Positions 5,890 through 11,200 of a DNA stretch of 11,200 nucleotides are shown here, one piece after another. The stretch lies in NCBI GenBank assembly GCA_016930475.1, contig JAFGGR010000218.1, positions 1 through 11,200 on the forward strand, in the 5' to 3' direction. Every line of letters starts with the position of its first letter. The first letter of the stretch is position 1. The stretch comes from Clostridiales bacterium. GTDB taxonomy: Bacteria > Bacillota > Clostridia > Saccharofermentanales > Saccharofermentanaceae. The notes beneath the pieces are model-generated. The model was not told the DNA's origin, made no database searches, and saw only the letters and a program-made list of their open reading frames with translations. The translations under genes and the position numbers were made by a program.

Positions 5890-8403
5890 ATGAAAAAGAC
5901 AACATATCGCATCGTTGCGTTGATCATCGCTTTGGCGATGCTATTGCCGCTCGCGGCCTGCAAACCGAAGGGCGAAGACAAGAAGAAGAGCGCGGTGGTA
6001 TCCGCTGATGATCCATATTTTTCGGTGAAGGAAGTAGATGTCTATACGCCCAAGAGCGCATATGACAGCGTTTCCTACTACAGCGTTCCGCTCGGCGATA
6101 AGATCGGGATCGTCATGGAGATCTATGAGTACAACGATGAAATGATCGATTACGATAAGGATGGGATCATCGAGCCGTCGGTCATCATTGAACCGGATCC
6201 CGTCGACGAGGAAATCATCGACGAGGAAATCATCGACGAGGATGTGACTGAAGAAGGTGATGAGATCACGGACGAGACGATCGATCCGGAGGAGTTGGAT
6301 CCCGATTACTATGAGGAAGACCCTTATTATTATCAACAGAGCATCAAACGCCTCTTGTACGTCTATGATCTTGACGGCAATCGCGTCGGCGAAACGGATA
6401 TGGCTTTCCTGACGGGTGATGGTGGAGATGCTTATATTCAGAGCATCCAGGGAGACGGACAGGGGAATATCGCGATCCTGATGCAGTCCTATGACCCGGA
6501 GACGTGGGAGTCTACGACGGAGCTGATCGTGGTCGACACATCGGGCAAGGAAATCAAGCCGAGAGTTGAGTTCAGCGGCGGAGAAAATAGTTGGTTTTCC
6601 TCGATCGCGTTTGACGCGCAAGGCAACATGTATTCATGCAGTTACATGGAAACCGGCGTTTCGATCACGATCAAGGATCCACAAGGCAAGGATCTGGCGA
6701 CCGTCAAGGAGCAGCAGAATTCAGGAGGCACACTCTATACGATTGACGGAAATGTCTACATGGATGTTTACAGCGACACCGGATATGATTACAAGATTTA
6801 CAGGATCGACCCTCAGACCGGAGAATTGGTGGAGCCGATCGATATGACCTACTTATCGGGGCAAGTGACTTATGGATCCGATGGAATGTACATTACCAAA
6901 GCCGGAGGGATCTCCTCCTATGACATTAAAACCAAGGAACAGGTGGAGGTTCTTTCCTGGAACGATACGGATTTGGATATGTCCAAGTACTATTACAGTT
7001 CTTGGGTTCCGATGACCAAAGACAAGTTTATTAACGTCAGCCAGAACTACAACTATGACTACATGCGCAGTGAAGAGCAAGTACCCGAGCCGGTGAAGTT
7101 AGTGATCCTGACCCGCGAAAAGACCAACCCGAACGCCGGGAAAACGATCCTGGTCTTGGGTGGGTTCGGTCTTTCTTATCGAACGGAATTGTCTGCCGAG
7201 ATCTATAATTACAACAAAACAAGTACGAAATATCGTATCGAAACGAAGGATTACTCTGATTTGATCGATTATTCCGAAATCACCGGTGAAGATTATGACT
7301 ACATGAAGATTTACGCCAAGGCGGTCGAGCAGCTCTACATGGACATGATCAACGGAGACGGCCCGGATATTCTGATGTCGGGCGACGGACTGACTTCGCT
7401 GGATCGTTTTGAATCCAAAGGGCTTTTAACCGATCTTTATAAACTTGCCGAGAAGGACGAAACCTTCAAAAAGGAAGACTACATTCAAAGCGTTATTTCG
7501 CTTTTCGAGCGGGACGGTAAGCTGTACCAGTTCCCGACAAGCTTCTATATGCAGGGATTGGTCGGACCGACCCGCTTTGTCGGAGATCGGACCGGATGGA
7601 CGGTGGACGAATTCGGTGAGATGGTGAATAACTTGCCCGAAGGCGTTTACACCCTTGTGAATGTCCAGCAATCCGACCTTTTGGTTCAGAGTCTGATGTT
7701 GTCGATGGGTTCTTTCGTGGATTACGCAAAAAATGAGGTTCGTTTTGACAGTCCGGAATTCTATAAACTTCTGGAATTTGCCAAGACCTACGGATCCGAC
7801 GTAGTCGAAAACCCAAAGCCGTTTGATGCCGGATACATCGAGGATGGGTACATCGATGAGTGGGAATTGATGAATCAAGGTAAGCTCGCGCTTCGTATGG
7901 CTTACCTTTACAGCCCGTCCGCGATCGCTGAGACCCGTTATGAGTTCGGAGAACCGGTCACCTTTGTCGGGTATCCTTCTTCGAACAAGGCCGGAATGTC
8001 CTGCTCCGCGAGCCAAACTTACGCAATCAGCAGTGAATCGCCCAATCAGGAAGCCGCGTGGGAGTTTATCAGTTATTTCATCGGCAAGGAAGCTCAGATG
8101 GCTATGCCCGAGTATTCCGAAGCCCCCATCCGGGTCGATGCGTTGGATGCCAAGATCGAAAAACTCCTCGCGCCGCGTGAAGAAAATGATTACTACTGGT
8201 ACGGGGAGCAAATGACCCGTGAGGATGCGGATCAGTTTCTGGCCATGGTCGAATCGATATCAACGATTGCGGGTGCGGACGGAGAGATCCTGTCCATCGT
8301 GCAGGAAGAGACCCCGGCTTATTTCAAAGGACTGAAGAGTGCTGAGGACGTGGCCAAAATCATCCAGGACAGAGTGAAGACCCTTGTCAACGAGAGAGCA
8401 TAA
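5890..8403 (+). CDS. Propeller-like/solute-binding fusion lipoprotein, copy 4
   Basis: 837 residues, the longest copy and the one next to the permeases. Lipobox LAAC with Cys 24, then a short Lys-rich linker. The beta-rich region (~43-408) has YVYDLDGNR 157-165, VVDTSGKEIKPR 214-225, AFDAQGNMY 240-248, YRIDPQTGEL 304-313 and SWNDTDLDMS 356-365. Inserted at ~80-150 is a very acidic Asp/Glu/Ile/Tyr segment absent from copies 2 and 3. The solute-binding domain (~418-837) has IYNYN...YRIETKDY 438-455, NGDGPDIL 488-495, FERDGKLYQFP 539-549, GLVGPTR 556-562, GEPVTFVGYPS 687-697, AAW 722-724 and IQDRVKTLVNE 825-835. It has its own upstream gap with a probable promoter and an AAGGGGA ribosome site 7 nt before the ATG. 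It lies 24 bp from the first permease gene, so this copy is the best candidate for the principal receptor of the transporter. Substrate cannot be read from sequence. Confidence 0.95.
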   Translation: MKKTTYRIVALIIALAMLLPLAACKPKGEDKKKSAVVSADDPYFSVKEVDVYTPKSAYDSVSYYSVPLGDKIGIVMEIYEYNDEMIDYDKDGIIEPSVIIEPDPVDEEIIDEEIIDEDVTEEGDEITDETIDPEELDPDYYEEDPYYYQQSIKRLLYVYDLDGNRVGETDMAFLTGDGGDAYIQSIQGDGQGNIAILMQSYDPETWESTTELIVVDTSGKEIKPRVEFSGGENSWFSSIAFDAQGNMYSCSYMETGVSITIKDPQGKDLATVKEQQNSGGTLYTIDGNVYMDVYSDTGYDYKIYRIDPQTGELVEPIDMTYLSGQVTYGSDGMYITKAGGISSYDIKTKEQVEVLSWNDTDLDMSKYYYSSWVPMTKDKFINVSQNYNYDYMRSEEQVPEPVKLVILTREKTNPNAGKTILVLGGFGLSYRTELSAEIYNYNKTSTKYRIETKDYSDLIDYSEITGEDYDYMKIYAKAVEQLYMDMINGDGPDILMSGDGLTSLDRFESKGLLTDLYKLAEKDETFKKEDYIQSVISLFERDGKLYQFPTSFYMQGLVGPTRFVGDRTGWTVDEFGEMVNNLPEGVYTLVNVQQSDLLVQSLMLSMGSFVDYAKNEVRFDSPEFYKLLEFAKTYGSDVVENPKPFDAGYIEDGYIDEWELMNQGKLALRMAYLYSPSAIAETRYEFGEPVTFVGYPSSNKAGMSCSASQTYAISSESPNQEAAWEFISYFIGKEAQMAMPEYSEAPIRVDALDAKIEKLLAPREENDYYWYGEQMTREDADQFLAMVESISTIAGADGEILSIVQEETPAYFKGLKSAEDVAKIIQDRVKTLVNERA
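6203..6242 (+). repeat. 15-bp tandem repeat (2.67 units) in the acidic segment of copy 4
   Basis: Exact period-15 repetition: unit TCGACGAGGAAATCA starts at 6203 and 6218, and a partial third unit runs to 6242. In frame it encodes repeats of DEEII (residues ~106-117). It is the core of the acidic insertion unique to copy 4, and since the unit is a multiple of three, copy-number change would stay in frame. Confidence 0.9.
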
Positions 8404-8427
8404 ATACCGATCGGAGGCATTTGAGGC

Positions 8428-9351
8428 ATGACGGTTTCCGAAATCGGAAAAACCGAAATGAAGAGCGGCGTCCCGAAGAGGAAGCGATTCAAGAAGGTCC
8501 GCGAGGCACTGTGCTTTTCGAAGTACTTGTTGCCGAGCATTCTTGGAGTGTCGCTCTTCTTCTTTGGGCCGATGGCACAGATCGCGGTCAATTCGTTTCA
8601 AAAAAGCCCGACAAACCCCGAGTTTGTCGGGCTACAGAACTATGAGCGTGTTCTGACGAACCAGGCTTTTCTGCAGGCCGGGGAGAACACGCTCCGGTTC
8701 TCGCTGATGGCGGTGCCGCTCGCGGTCGTATTGTCTTTGATGCTGGCGCTTCTTCTGAACGCGAAGCTTCCGGGAAGAAGTATTTTCCGCAGTATGCTTT
8801 TAAATCCGATGATGGTTCCCGTCGCTTCGATCGTCCTGATCTGGCAGGTGCTTTTTAGTTTTACCGGATCGATCAATACCTATCTCGGATATTTCGGGAT
8901 CGACAAGATCGACTGGATGAAGTCGGATTGGAGCCGGATCGTTATCCTTCTGCTTTTTTTGTGGAAAACCCTGGGCTATAACATGGTCCTTTTCCTTGCC
9001 GCGCTGAACAACGTTCCGTCCGAGCTGATCGACACCTCGAAAATCGACGGAGCGGGCAGTGTACGACGCTTCTTTTCGATCAGCTTGGTGTATCTCTACC
9101 CGACTGTCTTTTTTGTCGGGATCATGTCACTCATCAGCTCGTTCAAGATATTCCGGGAAGTCTATCTGCTGACGGGCGATTACCCGTATTCCTCACTGTA
9201 TATGCTTCAACATTTTATGAATAACGCGTTCCGAAACCTCGACTATCAGAAACTCTGTGCCGGGGCGATCATCATGGCTTTAGTCATGATTCTTATCGTC
9301 GGGATCCTCTTCCTCGCCGAGTTCAAACTGGGTAAAGAGGTGGAGGAGTAG
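8428..9351 (+). CDS. Carbohydrate ABC transporter permease, MalF/UgpA type
   Basis: 307 residues, the usual size for the first membrane subunit of a CUT1-type sugar importer. Six hydrophobic segments are visible at about 31-55, 86-110, 122-143, 168-191, 222-241 and 275-297. The family hallmark PEFVGLQNY (64-72) follows segment 1. The cytoplasmic EAA-type loop, which docks on the ATPase, is at ~199-225: ELIDTSKIDGAG followed by ISLVYLYP. The DGAG core is intact, but the usual EAA is IDT and the usual LP after the loop is LV. Start: ATG with GGAGG ten bases upstream (8413-8417). The MTVSEIGKTEMK N-terminus is basic and cytoplasmic, as expected. It lies 24 bp after copy 4 and its end carries the ribosome site of the next permease, so the two are probably made together as a heterodimer. 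A hairpin lies just after the start codon and a stronger one at 8605-8633. Confidence 0.95.
   Translation: MTVSEIGKTEMKSGVPKRKRFKKVREALCFSKYLLPSILGVSLFFFGPMAQIAVNSFQKSPTNPEFVGLQNYERVLTNQAFLQAGENTLRFSLMAVPLAVVLSLMLALLLNAKLPGRSIFRSMLLNPMMVPVASIVLIWQVLFSFTGSINTYLGYFGIDKIDWMKSDWSRIVILLLFLWKTLGYNMVLFLAALNNVPSELIDTSKIDGAGSVRRFFSISLVYLYPTVFFVGIMSLISSFKIFREVYLLTGDYPYSSLYMLQHFMNNAFRNLDYQKLCAGAIIMALVMILIVGILFLAEFKLGKEVEE
8432..8455 (+). other. Potential hairpin at the start of the first permease gene
   Basis: TTTCCG (8435-8440) pairs with CGGAAA (8445-8450) across a 4-nt loop. Flanking CGG (8432-8434) and CCG (8453-8455) can extend the stem past a 2-nt bulge. It covers codons 2-10, right after the start codon, where RNA structure can slow initiation and so lower permease output relative to the binding proteins. 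Role inferred. Confidence 0.35.
8600..8633 (-). terminator. Terminator-shaped perfect hairpin inside the first permease gene, opposite strand
   Basis: Perfect 12-bp arms AGCCCGACAAAC (8605-8616) and GTTTGTCGGGCT (8622-8633) flank a 5-nt loop. On the + strand an A-run (8600-8605) precedes the stem and no T-run follows. Read on the - strand this is a GC-rich stem followed by TTTTTT, the classic intrinsic terminator form. No convincing gene on the - strand ends here, so a terminator role would concern antisense transcripts. On the sense mRNA it would simply be a very stable hairpin 178 nt into the gene. The peptide it encodes (KSPTNPEFVGL) fits the family, so the frame is intact. Confidence 0.45.
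9342..9346 (+). promoter_or_regulatory. Ribosome binding site inside the upstream permease gene
   Basis: GGAGG lies within the final codons of the first permease, 6 nt before the ATG of the second at 9353. The stop codon (9349-9351) falls between site and start. It fixes the start of the second permease at 9353, and so supports the long N-terminal extension as genuinely translated. Confidence 0.75.
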
Positions 9352-9352
9352 T

Positions 9353-10663
9353 ATGAAGCACGAGAAGGGACACGATCAGGATCTGGACTTTTTCTCGGCG
9401 CTTATCGGCACCGAGCACGAGCTGTCCGAACAAGCAAAATCGACTTCGACCCATTCCGAGCCGGGTCACGGTCACCTGTCGGATCAGGAGGAGGTTCAGG
9501 CTTCCCCGGTCCGCGCGATTTCCGATGAGAATGTTTATTTCACCGCGGATCCCTCGAAAGACGAGGGCCTGGTTCTCGGCGAAGGCGAAAACCCTGCCGG
9601 GGTCGCTTCCGGCGAAGGAACCGGGCGATCGGGATCTTTTGGTCCGACACTGGAAGCGGCGGTCTCCGCTTCGACTTCGAAACTCGAAGAAGAGGGATCG
9701 GAGCCTTCTGTTTTTGACGAACTGAACGAAAAGGTCGAGAAAAAGCACCGACTGCGTCGGGTCACTTCCCTCAACCGACATGTCATTCTCAATAAGATCG
9801 TGATCGGCATTTTTTTCGTTATCGTTCTGATCGCGTCAGTTCTTGCGGTCCTGCCGATCGTCCTGACGATCCTCAATTCCTTCATGGACTCCGCGGAGAT
9901 CCGAAATCACTACAGCGCGATTTACGAGAGTCTTTCGGGGTATACCGGTGATAAGACAAGATTTGTGGCCAATCCCGAACTTCGGTTTGTACCGGATATG
10001 GTCAGTTTGGACCAATATGCGACGCTCCTTTTCAAGACACCGGCATATCTGCTAAAATTCTGGAACTCCGTCTTGATCGTTGTTCCGATCGTTGTCGGAC
10101 AGATGGCGGTCGGGTCGCTGGCGGCTTTTGCGTTTGCGCGGTACCGCAAAAAGTGGTTCGAGGCCATTTTCTTTTCGTATATCATCCTCATGCTGATGCC
10201 GCACCAGGTGACCCTTGTGCCGAACCTGTTCATCGCCGATTCGCTGGGGATTTTAGACACTTGGTGGGCGATCATCCTGCCCGGCGTTTTTTCGACATTC
10301 AGTGTCTTTTTGCTCAGTAAGTACATGCGTCAGATCCCGACTTCGTACCTTGAGGCCGCAAAGCTCGATGGTGCCGGAGAATGGCATATTTTCTGGAGCA
10401 TCTGTCTTCCCATGTGCAAAAGCGCGCTGTATGCTATGAGTATTCTCTTGTTCATCGATTATTGGAACATGGTCGAGCAGCCATTGTTGATGCTCAAGAA
10501 TCAAGATTTATATCCGATGTCGGTTTTTTTGTCCCAGATCAATCAAAAGGAGCTCGGGGTGGCGTTTGCGGCATCGACGATCTTCATGATCCCGCCTCTT
10601 TTAATGTTTTTCAATGGCGAGGAATACCTGATCGAGGGCATTTCCCGCTCCGGAATAAAATAG
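9353..10663 (+). CDS. Carbohydrate ABC transporter permease, MalG/UgpE type, with long N-terminal extension
   Basis: 436 residues, against about 270-300 for typical members. Residues ~145-436 are the normal permease: hydrophobic segments at about 148-175, 237-262, 270-295, 301-323, 355-372 and 403-422; a periplasmic-side loop with the VSLDQY and FWNS landmarks (217-222, 236-239); and a perfect EAA loop at 333-353 (LEAAKLDGAG ... ICLP), the contact site for the ATPase. The tail EEYLIEGISRSGIK is the usual C-terminus. Residues 1-145 are extra: hydrophilic, acidic, Ser/Gly-rich, with seven His in the first 41 residues, ending in a basic stretch (KKHRLRR 130-136) before segment 1, hence cytoplasmic. 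Start choice: GGAGG inside the end of the preceding gene lies 6 nt before this ATG, and the frame stays open and compositionally uniform through the extension. One base separates the two permease genes, suggesting translational coupling. Confidence 0.94.
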   Translation: MKHEKGHDQDLDFFSALIGTEHELSEQAKSTSTHSEPGHGHLSDQEEVQASPVRAISDENVYFTADPSKDEGLVLGEGENPAGVASGEGTGRSGSFGPTLEAAVSASTSKLEEEGSEPSVFDELNEKVEKKHRLRRVTSLNRHVILNKIVIGIFFVIVLIASVLAVLPIVLTILNSFMDSAEIRNHYSAIYESLSGYTGDKTRFVANPELRFVPDMVSLDQYATLLFKTPAYLLKFWNSVLIVVPIVVGQMAVGSLAAFAFARYRKKWFEAIFFSYIILMLMPHQVTLVPNLFIADSLGILDTWWAIILPGVFSTFSVFLLSKYMRQIPTSYLEAAKLDGAGEWHIFWSICLPMCKSALYAMSILLFIDYWNMVEQPLLMLKNQDLYPMSVFLSQINQKELGVAFAASTIFMIPPLLMFFNGEEYLIEGISRSGIK

Positions 10664-10703
10664 TGAATGACGACCGGCGAATTGCCGAATCCAAGCGGCC
10701 GAT

Positions 10704-10710
10704 GGGAGGA
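10704..10710 (+). promoter_or_regulatory. Ribosome binding site deciding the HlyD-like start
   Basis: GGGAGGA ends 4 nt before the ATG at 10715. The alternative in-frame ATG at 10667 (16 codons earlier) has no purine-rich site in front of it, so the shorter form is preferred. Confidence 0.7.
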
Positions 10711-10714
10711 CAAT

Positions 10715-11200
10715 ATGGAAAACATAGAAACAAGAAAGAAGAGCGGAAAACGCAAGTGGGTCATAACCTTCGCTGTTGTTTTTCTGGTTATCGTGGCCTT
10801 GCTGACGTTCTTTTCGAATACGATCATGAATATGTCTCTCACCAAGGTTTCGGCACAATGGCCGCAATGGGGGACGATATCGGTCAGTAACCGTGCGTCC
10901 GGTGTCGTGGAAGCCGTGAAAACCGTCGAGGTTAAAGCATTTGATACCCGAAAAGTCGAGCAGGTTTTCGCATATGATTATTACGAGGTCATGGAAGGCG
11001 ATTTACTGCTGACCTTAGAGCCGGTCACTCAATCCGACGATCTCGACGCTCTGAAAAAAGAACTGGAAGAAATAGAACTCCAGAGATATTATGACGGCAA
11101 AATGCCGGTTCATGCGCCGGATTATTCTTCGTTTGAAGACATGATCGAGAGCGCAGATACGGCGCTGACCGAGGCGAAGACCGCCTTATCCAACGCTCAA
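10715..11200 (+). CDS. HlyD/MacA-like membrane-fusion (adaptor) protein, 5' part only
   Basis: 162 codons run off the right edge. A basic N-terminus (RKKSGKRK 7-14) is followed by one membrane segment at ~15-34. A biotinyl-lipoyl-like half follows: ASGVVEAVKTVEVKAF 61-76, VEQVFAYDYYEVMEGDLLLTLEP 81-103 read as two parts around the Y-E-V-M-E-G-D turn. A charged heptad-like helix starts at ~107 (DDLDALKKELEEIELQ), the usual beginning of the adaptor coiled coil. Such proteins link an inner-membrane transporter to export; in Gram-positives they usually pair with a MacB/YknYZ-type ABC exporter, which would be expected downstream but is outside the window. Start chosen at 10715 because GGGAGGA ends 4 nt before it. 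An in-frame ATG at 10667 lacks a ribosome site. It follows the permease gene by 51 bp with no terminator seen, so it may share the operon. Confidence 0.85.
   Translation, partial: MENIETRKKSGKRKWVITFAVVFLVIVALLTFFSNTIMNMSLTKVSAQWPQWGTISVSNRASGVVEAVKTVEVKAFDTRKVEQVFAYDYYEVMEGDLLLTLEPVTQSDDLDALKKELEEIELQRYYDGKMPVHAPDYSSFEDMIESADTALTEAKTALSNAQ

Larger units (their letters stand above)
1..8403 (+). repeat. Tandem array of four paralogous binding-lipoprotein genes
   Basis: Copies 1 (1-887, partial), 2 (917-3247), 3 (3294-5669) and 4 (5890-8403) are head-to-tail and homologous end to end where comparable. Copies 1 and 2 are closest. Copies 3 and 4 are more distant but share every landmark block (FERDGKL, GL[VI]GPTR, GEPVTF.GYPS, AAW.F, [VI]QDRV). 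Copies 2 and 3 also share 23 identical nucleotides inside the signal-peptide region (957-979 and 3334-3356). The pattern fits successive tandem duplication. Whether more copies lie upstream cannot be seen. Confidence 0.9.

Noticed and set aside
5941..6621. 226-codon open frame on the - strand opposite copy 4
   Set aside because: It lies wholly opposite a strongly supported gene, has no ribosome site or recognisable motif, and its Ile/Asp/Val-rich composition is explained as the complement of the acidic segment.
7426..8211. 261-codon open frame on the - strand opposite copy 4
   Set aside because: Antisense shadow of the conserved solute-binding domain; no family features and no upstream signals.
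9099..9120. CCCGAC/GTCGGG with an internal T-run in the first permease gene as a terminator
   Set aside because: The T-run is in the loop, not after the stem, and the stem is only 6 bp.
10667..10714. Earlier in-frame ATG for the HlyD-like gene
   Set aside because: No purine-rich site precedes it, while a good site is ideally placed for the ATG at 10715.
10381..10890. 169-codon + frame overlapping the second permease and the HlyD-like gene
   Set aside because: It is out of frame with two well-supported genes, spans their junction, and lacks a ribosome site or recognisable domain.

Overview
The window is one co-directional (+ strand) block of seven genes with very little intergenic space. It looks like part of a carbohydrate-uptake locus of a Gram-positive anaerobe, probably class Clostridia (Bacillota). 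That assignment rests on the lipoprotein (lipobox) signal peptides on the solute-binding proteins, clear Shine-Dalgarno sites, the style of the solute-binding C-termini and roughly balanced base composition. It is an inference; no rRNA or marker gene is present and I would not name a genus.

Layout. Positions 1-8403 hold four tandem paralogues of an unusually large (776-837 aa) lipoprotein; the first is cut by the window edge. Each complete copy has a lipobox cysteine at residue 24, a variable polar linker, an approximately 300-residue beta-rich region with Asp/Gly turn repeats that reads like a beta-propeller, and a C-terminal approximately 420-residue family-1 (carbohydrate-type) solute-binding domain. 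A 220-bp AT-richer gap (5670-5889) before copy 4 carries a plausible sigma70-type promoter, so copy 4 and everything after it can probably be transcribed separately from copies 1-3. Next come two ABC-importer permeases of the MalF/UgpA type (8428-9351) and MalG/UgpE type (9353-10663). They are translationally coupled, and the second has an extra approximately 145-residue His/acid-rich cytoplasmic N-terminus. At the right edge is the 5' part of a HlyD/MacA-like membrane-fusion (adaptor) protein (10715 onward).

Likely working model. Several surface-anchored binding lipoproteins capture related glycans and deliver them to one permease pair. The ATPase is not in the window and may be a shared MsmK-type subunit elsewhere or lie downstream. 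The HlyD-like gene probably starts an export module placed in the same transcription unit.

Most noteworthy: (i) the four-fold array of propeller-binding-protein fusions, with mosaic divergence and a C-terminus diverging only at synonymous sites between copies 1 and 2; (ii) an acidic insertion built on a 15-bp tandem repeat in copy 4; (iii) the extended permease N-terminus; (iv) several long perfect inverted repeats inside coding sequence (13, 12, 11 and 9 bp arms). One of these, 178 bp into the first permease gene, has the form of an intrinsic terminator on the opposite strand. I see no tRNA, rRNA, CRISPR array, insertion sequence or phage gene.
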